DNA from: Rothia nasimurium
GTDB taxonomy: Bacteria > Actinomycetota > Actinomycetes > Actinomycetales > Micrococcaceae
Direction: 5' to 3'
NCBI RefSeq assembly: GCF_928381705.1
Contig: NZ_CAKMSR010000004.1
Span: 157,650-221,649 of the forward strand
Length of the DNA: 64,000 nt
Position 1 is the stretch's first letter. Every line of letters begins with the position of its first letter. Position numbers and translations under genes: made by a program. The notes under the pieces are model-generated. The model saw only the letters and a program-made list of their open reading frames with translations, searched no databases and was not told the DNA's origin. Shown here in pieces: positions 1 to 9,688 of the stretch.

Positions 1-1130
1 CCTCAGACTGGCACCTGGGCCGCACCTTTCACGGTACCTCCCTGCACTCCTATGCCGAGCAGCTGCTCGATGAGCTGGTGAACCTGGTTCAGGAACAGGG
101 TATTGACGTGGTGCTGATCAGCGGGGACGTCTATGATCAGGCCCAGCCCCGCACCGAGACCGTGCAACTTTTTGACCGTACCCTGACCCGCCTGGTGCAG
201 GCCGGGGCGCAGGTGGTAGCAACTAGTGGTAATCATGACTCGGCTATTCGCCTGGGCTTTGGCTCTTCTTTGCTGAGTGTTGCGGGTGTGCACCTGGTGA
301 CCTCGCAAACCCAGGTGGGCCAGCCCGTCCTGCTGTCCGCCGGGGGCGTTGAGGTGGCCTTTTACGGCATACCCTACCTAGAGCCGCGCCCGATTGCTGC
401 CCGCTGGGGCACCGAGGCCAGCCACGCGAGCGTGCTGGCTGAAGCCATGAGGAGGGTAGAAGAGGACGCCGCCACCCGCCAGGTTGCCGCTACGGTGGTT
501 CTTGCCCACTGCTTTGCCACGGGTTCAGAGCCCTCAGAGTCAGAACGTGATATCTCGGTAGGCGGGGTACAGCAGGTGCCGGCGAGCACCTTTGCCGCTG
601 CCAGCTACACAGCCCTGGGGCACCTGCACGGGCGGCAGAAAGTCACCGATACCGTCAGGTACTCCGGCTCTCTTTTGGCCTATTCTTTCAGCGAGCAAAA
701 CCACCGTAAGGGGGCCTGGATCATCGATGTAGCCCCTGACGGCGCTATTGAGGTGAACGAACATACCTGGCAGACCCACCTTGTGCTCAAAACCCTCAAA
801 GGCACTCTCGACGAGGTGCTTGCCGAAAGCACCGTGGCGGCCTACGGCCGGGCTTTTGTCAGTATTACCCTGACCGACGCTGAGCGCCCAGCCGCTGCCC
901 TCGATAGGCTCAAAGCCCACTACGAGCATGTCCAGGAACTTTTCTTCGCCCCCGAAGGCGCTGAGAGAAGCCAAGAGCACAGCTACCGCCGCACCCGCGA
1001 GAGTCAGAGCGTTCAGGCTATCTGCGAGTCCTTCTACGAGCATGTGCGCGGTCGTGCCCTCAACGAGGCTGAAGCCACCTATCTCACCGACGTCCTAGAC
1101 CAGGCCCGTACCAGGGGAGCGAGCGACTAG
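1..1130 (+). CDS. sbcD: Exonuclease subunit SbcD (5' end outside window)
   Basis: Metallophosphoesterase nuclease subunit of the SbcCD (Mre11-Rad50-like) complex, which opens hairpins and trims DNA ends during repair. The reading frame is open from base 3 without a start codon, so the N-terminus lies outside the window; about 375 residues are present. The first visible residues DWHLGRTFHG carry the family's metal-binding D-x-H, followed by GDVYDQ and GNHDS, the next two metal motifs. The rest covers the phosphoesterase domain and the C-terminal capping region. The TAG stop is followed at once by the ATG of sbcC with no gap, the usual sbcDC operon. Only the missing start limits the call. Confidence 0.95.
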   Translation, partial: SDWHLGRTFHGTSLHSYAEQLLDELVNLVQEQGIDVVLISGDVYDQAQPRTETVQLFDRTLTRLVQAGAQVVATSGNHDSAIRLGFGSSLLSVAGVHLVTSQTQVGQPVLLSAGGVEVAFYGIPYLEPRPIAARWGTEASHASVLAEAMRRVEEDAATRQVAATVVLAHCFATGSEPSESERDISVGGVQQVPASTFAAASYTALGHLHGRQKVTDTVRYSGSLLAYSFSEQNHRKGAWIIDVAPDGAIEVNEHTWQTHLVLKTLKGTLDEVLAESTVAAYGRAFVSITLTDAERPAAALDRLKAHYEHVQELFFAPEGAERSQEHSYRRTRESQSVQAICESFYEHVRGRALNEAEATYLTDVLDQARTRGASD

Positions 1131-4100
1131 ATGCGAATTCACCGACTAGAACTGACCGCCTACGGCCCTTTCCCGGGCACCGTCACCATCGACTTTGACG
1201 ACCTCAACCGAGAGGGCATCTTCCTGCTCAACGGCCCTACCGGTTCGGGCAAGTCATCTATTCTCGATGCCATCTGCTACGCCCTTTACGGCTCCACCTC
1301 ATCGGGGCGCACCGACCTGAAATCCCGTTTCGCTGACCCCCATGTGCAGCCCCGGGTGCTGCTGGACTGCACCATCGGCACCGACCGCTACCGGATCGAC
1401 CGCAGCCCGGCCTATGAGCGCCCCAAGAAACGCGGTGAGGGCACTACCACCGAGCAGGCCAAAACCCTGATTGAGAAGTTTGATACCGCCACCGGCAGCT
1501 GGGAACCAGACCCGGCCATCACCCGCCACAAAGACGCCGGTGATTTCATGCTCTCTGTACTGGGCCTCAACGCCCAACAGTTTAACCAGGTCATGCTGCT
1601 GCCCCAGGGGCAGTTCCAGCGTTTCCTGGTCGCTACCTCCGGGGAACGGGAGCAGCTGCTCAAGCAGCTCTTTGGCACCGAGGACTTCGAGAAGGTACAG
1701 GATCTGCTCCACAGATACGCCAAGGACGCCGCCGCGGCAGCCGAGGCAGCCCAGCAGGATTTGCGGGTGCTAGAGCAGCGGGCAGAACGTGCCGAGCAGG
1801 CCGCTCGGGCCGACCAGGCACAACGGGCCCTGGGGCAAGAGGCGAACGAAGGCACCGAAAGCTCTTCCACCCCCGAAGACTCCGCGCCCGCCGCTGTAGC
1901 GGATCTTCCCGACCACCTGCGCCAGGTCCTCAGCCAGCTAGCAGATCTCATTCAGAGTCTAGAAGAGCGGCGGGACAAAACTGCCCACGACCTCGAAACA
2001 CTGGCAAACGAGCACACCGAAACCGCCCAGCTGCAAAAAGACTGGGCCACCTATCTCAAGCTCACCCAGGAACAGGAAATCCTGGCAAACGAGGAGAGCC
2101 AGATAGCTGCCAGCCGCACCCGCCTTGAGGAACACCGGGTAGCTGCCGAGATTCTGCCTCGGGTAACAGCGGCTGAACAGGCAGCAACCGCCTATCAGCA
2201 GGCAGCAGACCGGGCAGAAACCCACCTGGACAGCACCCGCAGGCTCCTGGCGTCCGCCCGGGAAAACCTCACCGAAACCGCCCTCGAATACGACCTACTC
2301 ACGCAAGCCCAGGACGCCCTTGAGACCCCCCTCACCGACGCGACCAACCAGCAGCTGAGCGAACTCACCAGCGCCCACATCGACCAGCTCACCCGCTACC
2401 AGCAGGCAGAAAAAGACATCGCCAACCTGGCCGCTCAGGCACAGGCCAGTACCAGCAACCTCCAGGGCCTGACCACCCGCCGCACCCAGCTCACCCAGGC
2501 CCTGGCAGAAGCCCAGCAGAGCCTCACCCAGCAGCGCCAGGACTACGAGAAAACCGAGCAGGCTACCGCCCGCGAAGAAGCCGCCCGCGCCCTGCTGGCC
2601 CAGGCCCGCGACCGGGTCACCGCCGCCGACCGCCTGACCCAGGCCCGCACCAGTCTAGAAGCTGCCCAGCGGGCCTCCCACGGGGCCGAAGAAAGCCGAC
2701 GGAAGGCGTCCGCCCAGGCCGAAACCCTGCAGCGCCAGCGCTTTGACGCCGCCGCCCAGATCCTGGCCGAAACCCTCACCGACGGCCAACCCTGTAGCGT
2801 CTGCGGCTCCACAGACCACCCCGCCCCCGCCAGCTACGACCAAAACACCCCACCCGTCACCGAAGAAGCCCTCACCCGCGCCAAGCACCAGCGCGACGCG
2901 GCAGAAGCAAAAGCCCAGCAGGCGCTCGCCGCCCTGAGCGCAGCCCAGAGCACCCTCGACCAGCTGGTAGAGCAGGGCACACCCGAACCCGAAGAAGCCC
3001 GGGCAGCCCTGACCTCTGCCCAAGAGAGCCTCAGCCAGGCCCAGGCTGAGGTCGCCCACCGCAAAGCCCTTGCCCAGCGCATCGCCACCGCCGAAGAAAC
3101 TCTTGAGACCAGCCGGGCAGACCTGGCCGAGGCCGAACGCCAGCACACGAGCGAAGAAGCCAAACTGCACCAGCTCACCGGCCAGCGAGAAAGCCTTGAA
3201 GCCGAGCTGGCCCCCCACCGACAGGGCCCCGGCTTCGCCGACCGCATCGCCACCCTCAACCAGCTGGCTCGGCAGCTGCCCACCCTACTTGCCGCCTACG
3301 CCGATCGGGAGCGGCAGGCCCAAGCCCAGGCGTCCGCCCAGGAAGAACTGAGAATCGCCCTACAAGAAGCCCAGCTCAAGGACGCCCAGCAGGTAAAAGC
3401 CCAGCTACTCACCAAGGCCCAGGCCAGCCAGCTAGAGCAGCAGATCACCACCCACCGCGACCGCACCCTGGCAGTCACAGCCCAGCTCACTAGCCCCGCC
3501 CTGGCAGCTATCGCCCGGCTCCAGGCGGACGGCGGCCAACCACCTGCCCCCGAACAGCTAGCCCAGCTCAAGGCAGCTATCGCCCAGCTCAGCGCCCAGC
3601 GCGATAGCTTCATTAGCCATGCCACCCGCCTGACCGGTGCCCGCGAGGAGCTGCACGAGGTGCTGAGCCTACTCGAAGCAACCCTAGAAAAGAGCCGCCT
3701 GCTACTCGAAGACGCCCACCTCAAACATGAACTCGCAGCGACCGCCACGGCGGCACCCGGCAGCGATAACCGCCTGCACATGACGCTGACGTCCTACGTG
3801 CTGGCCTACCAGCTCGCTGAGGTTGCCGAGGCAGCCAGCGAGCACCTCGAAAAAATGACCCACGGCCGCTACCGCCTGGAACACACCGACCGGGCAGAGG
3901 GACGCAACAAGAAATCCGGCCTGGCTATCGATATCTTCGATGCCTGGCATAACGCCAGCCGCCGCCCCGAAAGCCTCTCGGGCGGAGAAACCTTCATGGC
4001 CTCTCTGGCCCTGGCACTGGGTCTTGCCGACGTCGTGCAGCAGGCCAACGGCGGTATCGACATCGACACCCTCTTCGTTGACGAAGGCTTTGGCTCTCTC

Positions 4101-4274
4101 GATGATGAAACCCTCGAAGAGGTCATGACCACCATCGACTCCCTGCGCGAGCGCGGGCGGGTCATCGGCCTCATCTCGCATGTGGCCGAGATGAAGAACC
4201 GCATTAACAAGCACATCGTCCTTACAAGCTCGCCCCAGGGGTCCTCCCTGGTCGCAGATGCAGGAGCAGCGTGA
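1131..4274 (+). CDS. sbcC: Exonuclease subunit SbcC (SMC-like ATPase)
   Basis: Rad50-type ATPase partner of SbcD. The 1047-residue length is normal for actinobacterial SbcC. Walker A GPTGSGKS lies at residues 35-42. A very long Ala/Gln/Glu-rich coiled coil follows, broken near residues 555-558 by CSVC, the zinc hook that dimerises Rad50 proteins. After the second coil comes the ABC signature LSGGE near residue 949 and the Walker B/D-loop VDEGFGSLDD near 982. The start is the ATG directly after the sbcD stop, so translation is probably coupled. The strongly biased coiled-coil composition explains the long open frames on the opposite strand. Confidence 0.95.
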   Translation: MRIHRLELTAYGPFPGTVTIDFDDLNREGIFLLNGPTGSGKSSILDAICYALYGSTSSGRTDLKSRFADPHVQPRVLLDCTIGTDRYRIDRSPAYERPKKRGEGTTTEQAKTLIEKFDTATGSWEPDPAITRHKDAGDFMLSVLGLNAQQFNQVMLLPQGQFQRFLVATSGEREQLLKQLFGTEDFEKVQDLLHRYAKDAAAAAEAAQQDLRVLEQRAERAEQAARADQAQRALGQEANEGTESSSTPEDSAPAAVADLPDHLRQVLSQLADLIQSLEERRDKTAHDLETLANEHTETAQLQKDWATYLKLTQEQEILANEESQIAASRTRLEEHRVAAEILPRVTAAEQAATAYQQAADRAETHLDSTRRLLASARENLTETALEYDLLTQAQDALETPLTDATNQQLSELTSAHIDQLTRYQQAEKDIANLAAQAQASTSNLQGLTTRRTQLTQALAEAQQSLTQQRQDYEKTEQATAREEAARALLAQARDRVTAADRLTQARTSLEAAQRASHGAEESRRKASAQAETLQRQRFDAAAQILAETLTDGQPCSVCGSTDHPAPASYDQNTPPVTEEALTRAKHQRDAAEAKAQQALAALSAAQSTLDQLVEQGTPEPEEARAALTSAQESLSQAQAEVAHRKALAQRIATAEETLETSRADLAEAERQHTSEEAKLHQLTGQRESLEAELAPHRQGPGFADRIATLNQLARQLPTLLAAYADRERQAQAQASAQEELRIALQEAQLKDAQQVKAQLLTKAQASQLEQQITTHRDRTLAVTAQLTSPALAAIARLQADGGQPPAPEQLAQLKAAIAQLSAQRDSFISHATRLTGAREELHEVLSLLEATLEKSRLLLEDAHLKHELAATATAAPGSDNRLHMTLTSYVLAYQLAEVAEAASEHLEKMTHGRYRLEHTDRAEGRNKKSGLAIDIFDAWHNASRRPESLSGGETFMASLALALGLADVVQQANGGIDIDTLFVDEGFGSLDDETLEEVMTTIDSLRERGRVIGLISHVAEMKNRINKHIVLTSSPQGSSLVADAGAA

Positions 4275-5659
4275 GCCCTCACCGTAACCCCAAGAATCGC
4301 AGCTCTTCTCCCCGTACGGGGTTGGGCTACCGGCGTGACCGCCAGCGGTCCAGTAGCCCTGACCTGCGGAATAACCTGCGGGAGAGCGTCACTCGCCTGC
4401 GTATTTCAACCGAGTACGCCCGCACCCGTATTCGCGACCTACTGCTGGCCCATGGCTGGCGCTTCCTCTTCTTCTCCCTGCTCATGCGACTGCCCGCGGC
4501 TATGGTGATGCTGGCGGTGATGATGATGCTGGCCGTGCAGAATAATGAGGCCACCCTCGGCGGGTACGCTGCCGGTACGGTGGGGTTGAGCGCGGCGCTC
4601 ATGGTGCCGGTCTACCGGTCTATCTCTGAGCGCTGGGGCCAGCGAAGAATCTTCTTTGCAGTTACCGTGCTCAATATTCTGGCCCTGATGTGGCTTATGT
4701 TAGAGTCCCTGCGCTTTGCTGAGACCAGTAGTGGGTCTATCGGCAGGTTCCTCGCAGCCTGCGCGGTGACGGGCGTGACCACCGTGCCGCTAGGGGCGAT
4801 GATGCGAAGCTACTGGAGCGCCGAGTACCTCACCACTAAGGACCGCCGTAAGCTCAACGCGTCCATTTCGCTTGAAACCATGTTCGACGTCATCGCCCTG
4901 CCTGCCGGGGCCGTGATTGCCGGTATGACCACGGTCTTTTTGACGGCCCAGTCGGCCCTGTTTGCGGTGATTGTGCTCGATGTTCTGGGCCTGCTCATGC
5001 TGCTGTGGCGCCCGGAAAATCTACCGGTTGAGACCCGGGACGTTAGCGGGGGCAACCGCCGCAAGCCCCTGCGCGGTGTAAGCCGCTCCCTGCTCTGGAT
5101 ACCCCAGCTAGGCACCATCTGCTTGGGCCTGTCCCTGGGCGCTACCCAGGCAGCTATCGTGGCCTACGCCATTTCAACCGACCAGATAGGCATCACCGGC
5201 TTCCTCATAGCCCTACTCGGTCTGTGCGCGGTTATCTCTGCCCTGTTTGTGCTCTTTGAGCGCCTGCCCATGTTTGGCTGGGGGGCCTGGCTGGTGAGCG
5301 GGGTCGGGCTGACCCTGACCGCTATGACCCTATCTCTGCCCACCTCAGCTTTGGGCATGCTACTACCCCTAATCGGCGTGGGCCTGGCCTACGGTATTTG
5401 CCTGGTCACCATGGACTCGGTGGCCACCAGCCTCTCGGTGCGTAAGAACCTGGATCTGGCTCTTTCTACCCTGCAGGCCTGTTCCCTGGGCGGTATTGCG
5501 GTGGGGTTCGTGTGGGCAGCCGATTTGAGTGGCTCCTACAGCTACCAGGTGGCCCTGATTATTCCTCTCATCGCCGCTGCGATCTACTTCTGCCTGGGGC
5601 ATCTCTACGGGTTCTTGTGGCGTCGCACCTACGAGGAGCGCCTAGCCCTGCTGCCCTAG
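4271..5659 (+). CDS. Major facilitator superfamily permease
   Basis: Predicted 12-helix membrane transporter of 462 residues; substrate unknown. A basic, Ser/Arg-rich N-terminal extension of about 55 residues precedes the first hydrophobic helix. The loop SERWGQRR resembles the MFS loop 2-3 motif and the rest is a regular run of hydrophobic segments. The GTG start overlaps the sbcC stop in the sequence GTGA, so the gene is probably translationally coupled to sbcDC, although no functional link is known. The long charged N-terminus is unusual for an MFS protein. A 36-bp perfect palindrome follows the stop as terminator. Confidence 0.8.
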   Translation: MSPHRNPKNRSSSPRTGLGYRRDRQRSSSPDLRNNLRESVTRLRISTEYARTRIRDLLLAHGWRFLFFSLLMRLPAAMVMLAVMMMLAVQNNEATLGGYAAGTVGLSAALMVPVYRSISERWGQRRIFFAVTVLNILALMWLMLESLRFAETSSGSIGRFLAACAVTGVTTVPLGAMMRSYWSAEYLTTKDRRKLNASISLETMFDVIALPAGAVIAGMTTVFLTAQSALFAVIVLDVLGLLMLLWRPENLPVETRDVSGGNRRKPLRGVSRSLLWIPQLGTICLGLSLGATQAAIVAYAISTDQIGITGFLIALLGLCAVISALFVLFERLPMFGWGAWLVSGVGLTLTAMTLSLPTSALGMLLPLIGVGLAYGICLVTMDSVATSLSVRKNLDLALSTLQACSLGGIAVGFVWAADLSGSYSYQVALIIPLIAAAIYFCLGHLYGFLWRRTYEERLALLP

Positions 5660-5684
5660 TGCGTCCTCTCATCGCTCCAAGCAC

Positions 5685-5720
5685 AAGGGGCCCTACCGTC
5701 AGCTGACGGTAGGGCCCCTT
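5685..5720. terminator. Bidirectional terminator, 36-bp perfect palindrome
   Basis: Arms 5685-5702 and 5703-5720 are exact reverse complements around central AGCT. The palindrome lies between the convergent MFS and metallo-hydrolase genes, and its ends AAGG/CCTT give short T runs in both directions. Confidence 0.8.
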
Positions 5721-5751
5721 GGTATAGGTTGAGGGGCGGACGCCCGCGCGG

Positions 5752-6399
5752 CTAGTGGCCGCGCTTAATCCAGTTCTCGAGTTCGGGGGCTTCTAGACCG
5801 ATGCCGGTGGAGTCCCCGTGGCCGGTGAGCACAGCGGTAGATTCGGGCAGGGGCAAGAGCTTGGTTGAGATTGACTCGATGATGGTTTCGAAGCTGGAGA
5901 AGGAACGTCCGGTAGCCCCGGGACCTCCCTGGAAGAGGGTATCGCCCGAGAAGACCACACCCTCGCTGTTCTCCCAGGAGAGGGAGGGGGCGTAGAAGCA
6001 GACGGAGCCGGGGGAATGGCCGGGTGTCGCCAGGACGTTCAGTTCGGTGGAGCCAATAGTGATGGTGTCGCCCTCTGCCAGCTTCCCATCAAAGTCCCAG
6101 GAGGGGTAGACCATCTCCCAGAGAGGCCGGTCTGCCGGGTTCAGGTAGACCGGAGCCTCGAAGCGGTCGGCGGCTTCCTTGGCTGAGCGAATGTGGTCGT
6201 CATGGGCGTGGGTGAGCAGGATTTTTTCTACCGAGCGTCCAGCTACCTTGGCAGAAATCTTATCGACGTCGTGGGCAGGGTCGATAATGACTACGGAGCT
6301 GTCGTTGCCAATAATCCAGACGTTGTTATCGACCTCCCAGGTGCCCCCGTCCAGGGAGAAAGTACCGGAGGTGATAACTCGTTCAATGCGTTCTGACAT
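5752..6399 (-). CDS. Metallo-beta-lactamase-fold hydrolase (glyoxalase II-like)
   Basis: Soluble zinc hydrolase of about 215 residues. HAHDDH (near residues 64-69 of the chosen start) is the H-x-H-x-D-H zinc motif; GHSPGS and a late TGHGD supply further ligands, as in glyoxalase II-like enzymes. The start is ATG 6399, placed about 8 bases after GGAAGG; a GTG three codons upstream is also open. The gene lies 14 bases after mscR on the same strand. In mycothiol-producing bacteria an MBL hydrolase commonly pairs with mscR and may hydrolyse S-formyl-mycothiol or a related thioester. That role is inferred from the pairing and not shown by the sequence. Confidence 0.85.
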   Translation of the reverse strand: MSERIERVITSGTFSLDGGTWEVDNNVWIIGNDSSVVIIDPAHDVDKISAKVAGRSVEKILLTHAHDDHIRSAKEAADRFEAPVYLNPADRPLWEMVYPSWDFDGKLAEGDTITIGSTELNVLATPGHSPGSVCFYAPSLSWENSEGVVFSGDTLFQGGPGATGRSFSSFETIIESISTKLLPLPESTAVLTGHGDSTGIGLEAPELENWIKRGH

Positions 6400-6413
6400 A
6401 GGAGCCACCTTCC

Positions 6414-7505
6414 CTAGAGCTCAACAACTGAGCGTAGAACCTTACCGGTCTTCATGGTTTCAAAGGCCTCATTGACCTGCTCCAGGCTGATGCGTTCTGA
6501 GACGAAACCGTCCAGGTCGAGGTTGCCCAGCTGATAGTGCTGCACGAACATGGGGAAGTCGCGGGAGGGTAAGGTATCGCCGTACCAGGCTGACTTGATG
6601 GAGCCACCCCGGCCGAAGACCTCGTCCAGGGGAGCTTCCCAGGTGGTACCGGGGGCGGGCACGCCCACCAGGACAACGCGTCCGGCCAGGTCGCGGGCTT
6701 CGAAGGCCTGCTTGAAAGTGGCTTCAACACCCACCGCGTCAATGACCAGGTCGGCTCCGAAGCCATCGGTCAGGTCCTTGATAGCGGCAACAGGATCCTG
6801 GTTCTTGGAATTGATGACGTGGGTGGCCCCGTGCTCCTTGGCGCGGGCTAGCTTATCGTCGTCAATGTCTACAGCGATGATGGTGGTGGCCCCGCCCAGC
6901 TTGGCTCCGGCAACAGCGGCGGTACCTACACCGCCGCAACCAATCACAGCGACGGACTCACCGCGGGCAACCTCACCGGTGTTGAGCACAGCGCCCAGAC
7001 CGGCGGTAACACCGCAGCCCAGCAGGCCGATGGCGGCGTACTGGTCTTCGGTTAGCTCAGCGTCAATCTTGGTGCATTGCCCGGCTGCTACCAGAGTTTT
7101 CTCGGCAAAGGAGCCGATGCCCAGGGCGGGGGAGAGCTCGGTGCCGTCCTCAAGAGTCATCTTCTGGGTCGCGTTGTGGGTTGCAAAGCAGTACTGGGGC
7201 TTGCCCTTCTTACAGGCGCGGCACTCGCCGCAGACAGCACGCCAGTTGAGAATCACCAGGTCACCGGGAGCTACATTGGTCACGCCCTCACCCACGGCTT
7301 CGACGATTCCTGCTGATTCGTGGCCCAGCAGGTAGGGGTAGTCATTGCCGACTCCGCCCTGGACGTAGTGGTGGTCGGTCTGGCAGACACCGCAGGTGAG
7401 CACCTTGACCAGGGCTTCACCCTTGATGGGGTCGGGCACATTGATGGTGACAACTTCGACGGGCTGATCCTTGGCCAGCGAAACAACGGCCTTGACCTTG
7501 TGCAT
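6414..7505 (-). CDS. mscR: S-(hydroxymethyl)mycothiol dehydrogenase / S-nitrosomycothiol reductase
   Basis: Zinc-containing class III-type alcohol dehydrogenase of 363 residues that detoxifies formaldehyde or S-nitroso adducts bound to mycothiol, the actinobacterial low-molecular-weight thiol. CGVCQTDHH and GHESAG hold catalytic zinc ligands. The [15 protein letters not shown] segment holds the four-cysteine structural zinc site, and [13 protein letters not shown] is the NAD-binding glycine motif. The start ATG follows a good AAAGGAG site. It forms a two-gene operon with the downstream metallo-hydrolase. The presence of this enzyme is part of the evidence for an actinobacterial host. Family assignment is firm; which of the two activities dominates cannot be read from sequence. 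Confidence 0.9.
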   Translation of the reverse strand: MHKVKAVVSLAKDQPVEVVTINVPDPIKGEALVKVLTCGVCQTDHHYVQGGVGNDYPYLLGHESAGIVEAVGEGVTNVAPGDLVILNWRAVCGECRACKKGKPQYCFATHNATQKMTLEDGTELSPALGIGSFAEKTLVAAGQCTKIDAELTEDQYAAIGLLGCGVTAGLGAVLNTGEVARGESVAVIGCGGVGTAAVAGAKLGGATTIIAVDIDDDKLARAKEHGATHVINSKNQDPVAAIKDLTDGFGADLVIDAVGVEATFKQAFEARDLAGRVVLVGVPAPGTTWEAPLDEVFGRGGSIKSAWYGDTLPSRDFPMFVQHYQLGNLDLDGFVSERISLEQVNEAFETMKTGKVLRSVVEL

Positions 7506-7565
7506 GGGGCTCCTTTTGTAGCGGGAGGGAATATCGGGGCAGATAGAGCTACCTGCTGCTACCCT

Positions 7566-8399
7566 CTACGCTACCGTGTGGCTAGGTTCCCTGCCAGCCG
7601 GTGAGACCGCGTGACGCGCTATGAAGTCGGCAGCTGCCCGGCGGGCTTGGCCGCTGGTCAGGGCACTAATATGGTCGCGGCCAGCTAGCTCCAGATGGGC
7701 GGACGCCGGGTGCGGCAGGGCCGCGGCAAGGGCAGGGAGCCCGGTGGCTAGGGTATCGTCGCTGCCGGCAAAGAGGAGGGTGGGGCAGATAGGTAGTTTG
7801 TTCGGTGTGAAAGGCTCAACTGGCTGGGCTGTAAAAGCGGCCAGTGCAGCGCGGGGCAGGGGGCTGGCATCGAGGACGGCCTGGAGTCCCTCTGGTAGGG
7901 AGGTGCCGGGGGTGGAGGGAGACTCCGACAGATAAGACTGCACCTCGTCGAGGTGGGTTGCTAGGGGCAGGCCTCCGAGCGTCAGGCTCTGTACCAGGTG
8001 CGGGGAGCTGAGCGCTACCTGCCAGCAGATGCGGGCGCCCAGGGAATAGCCCAGCAGATGAACCGGTGTATCTATATCTGCCAGAGCCCGGGCAAGGGCT
8101 GTGCCCAGGGAGGCCATGAGCCCTTCTTGCTGCCAGGTGACGGCTATCTGCCCGCCAGACCTTTCTGCCCCTTCGTGCCCTGCTTCTTCGAGCCGGTGGT
8201 AGGGCAAGGTGACCAGATGGACATCTGCCCCTGCTCGCTGGAACTGCCGAACCCAACCGGTCCGTTCCCAGGTCACCTCGGGGGTGGAGGCAAAACCGTG
8301 CACCGCCACCACCTGCTGGCCCTCAAGAAGCCGGGGCGGAGCGTCCGCCCCGGCAGCAGGGGCGCAGAAAGTCTCGACCGAAAGACAGGGCTCGCACAT
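7566..8399 (-). CDS. Alpha/beta hydrolase (MenH-like)
   Basis: Serine hydrolase-fold protein of 277 residues. VHGFAS is the oxyanion-hole motif after strand 3, LLGYSLGAR carries the nucleophile serine in G-x-S-x-G, and GRDHIS near the C-terminus gives the probable catalytic histidine. The overall pattern resembles menaquinone-pathway MenH (SHCHC synthase) and related small esterases, but no other men gene is nearby, so no symbol is given. It starts five bases after the YihY-family gene ends, so the two are likely co-transcribed. The N-terminal 25 residues contain three cysteines and are poorly typical, so a later start is possible. Confidence 0.7.
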   Translation of the reverse strand: MCEPCLSVETFCAPAAGADAPPRLLEGQQVVAVHGFASTPEVTWERTGWVRQFQRAGADVHLVTLPYHRLEEAGHEGAERSGGQIAVTWQQEGLMASLGTALARALADIDTPVHLLGYSLGARICWQVALSSPHLVQSLTLGGLPLATHLDEVQSYLSESPSTPGTSLPEGLQAVLDASPLPRAALAAFTAQPVEPFTPNKLPICPTLLFAGSDDTLATGLPALAAALPHPASAHLELAGRDHISALTSGQARRAAADFIARHAVSPAGREPSHTVA

Positions 8400-8404
8400 A
8401 GCGT

Positions 8405-9511
8405 CTACTCGGAGTCCTTCTTCTCCTGCTTCTCGGCCATCTGCTGGAAATCAACACCGTTATGGGCCAGGCGAATCTTGCGGCCTTCTTCGACCAGGTT
8501 CTCCTTCTTTTCTTGGAGCTTGATCGCCATGGTGTCATCACGCGGGGACAGCTGGAGCTCGTCCTCAGCCTTGATACCTGCCTGCAGCTCGCGGCCGCGC
8601 TGAATTTCAGCGTCAATCTGAGCACCGAGCAGCAGCACATTGTTCATGATCCAAATGAAAAGCAGCATCACGATAACGCCACCAATCAGGCCGTAGGTGG
8701 CATTGTAGGAACCGAAGTTCGAAACGTAGAAGGTGAAACCAAGTGCTGCAATTGCCATCACAATGAGAGCGATACCGGCACCGGGAGTGAGGAAGCGGAA
8801 CTTAGGCTGCTTGATATTGGGGGTCGCGAAGTAGAGCAGGCTAATTAAAATAACAGCTAGAACCAGCATGATGGGGTAGCGAAGCCACATCCAGATACCG
8901 ATGAAACCACCGAGCTCAACAGCGGGAATAGCGTTCTGAACTGTGGTCAGTACGTCTTCTGATGAGAGGAGAACCAGCATCATTGCAACTACAATCAGCA
9001 CCATAGCAGCGGTTACCAGCAGATTGAAGGGGCGAAGCTTCCAGATAGGACGCCCTTCGACCACACCGTAAATCTTGTTCATCGCGCGGCCAAAGGCACC
9101 GATGTAACCTGATGCTGTCCAGAGGGCACCAACCACACCGGTAACCAGAGCCAGACCAGCAGCAGTTGAGCTGGTGAGCTGGGTAATGGGTTCCTCTAGG
9201 AGAGTCAGCATTTCAGCCGGGGCGTAGTCTTCAAGGAAGTTGAGAATCGCGTCAGTGGTCTGCTGACCCTGCCCAAAGACACCCAGCAGGGAGACCACGG
9301 CCAGTAGGCCGGGGAAGATAGAGAGCACCGTAAAGTAGGTGAGAGCGGCTGCAAGGTCGGTGCAGCCGTCGTTCGTGAATTCGCTGAGAGCGCGTTTGAA
9401 AATATACTTCCAGCTTGACCCGCTCATATCTGAGAGCTTGGCGGGCTTGGGAGCCTCTTTGTGGGCCTCCTCTGTAACCGCCCGGCTAATGGTTTGTTCT
9501 TTGAGAGCCAT
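8405..9511 (-). CDS. YihY/BrkB-family inner membrane protein
   Basis: Polytopic membrane protein of 368 residues. The N-terminal cytoplasmic segment is followed by DLAAALTYFTVLSIFPGL, the characteristic beginning of the YihY/BrkB family, and then about six hydrophobic helices. A charged C-terminal tail of about 70 residues, ending rich in Lys/Glu, probably lies in the cytoplasm. Members were once annotated as ribonuclease BN; that activity is not supported, and the transport or envelope role is unknown. The start ATG follows AAGGAC. It heads a probable two-gene unit with the alpha/beta hydrolase. Confidence 0.85.
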   Translation of the reverse strand: MALKEQTISRAVTEEAHKEAPKPAKLSDMSGSSWKYIFKRALSEFTNDGCTDLAAALTYFTVLSIFPGLLAVVSLLGVFGQGQQTTDAILNFLEDYAPAEMLTLLEEPITQLTSSTAAGLALVTGVVGALWTASGYIGAFGRAMNKIYGVVEGRPIWKLRPFNLLVTAAMVLIVVAMMLVLLSSEDVLTTVQNAIPAVELGGFIGIWMWLRYPIMLVLAVILISLLYFATPNIKQPKFRFLTPGAGIALIVMAIAALGFTFYVSNFGSYNATYGLIGGVIVMLLFIWIMNNVLLLGAQIDAEIQRGRELQAGIKAEDELQLSPRDDTMAIKLQEKKENLVEEGRKIRLAHNGVDFQQMAEKQEKKDSE

Positions 9512-9613
9512 AGTGTCGTCCTTTGGGCATGCGGTGATTTAATCAGTAAACATCTTATCAGTAGCATGATAAACCTTTGAGCTGGCTGAGCGTCTGCTTC
9601 GTGATAAAACAGT

Positions 9614-9644
9614 AGCTGCCCCGGCGCATGATGCCGGGGCAGCT
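9614..9644 (-). terminator. Intrinsic terminator of mqo
   Basis: Perfect 12-bp stem: AGCTGCCCCGGC (9614-9625) pairs with 9633-9644 around a 7-base loop. Read on the minus strand it is followed shortly by TGTTTT. Confidence 0.75.
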
Positions 9645-9688
9645 ATGAGACAGGGTAGCCCACACGGTAGTGGGCGGACGCCGGTGGG

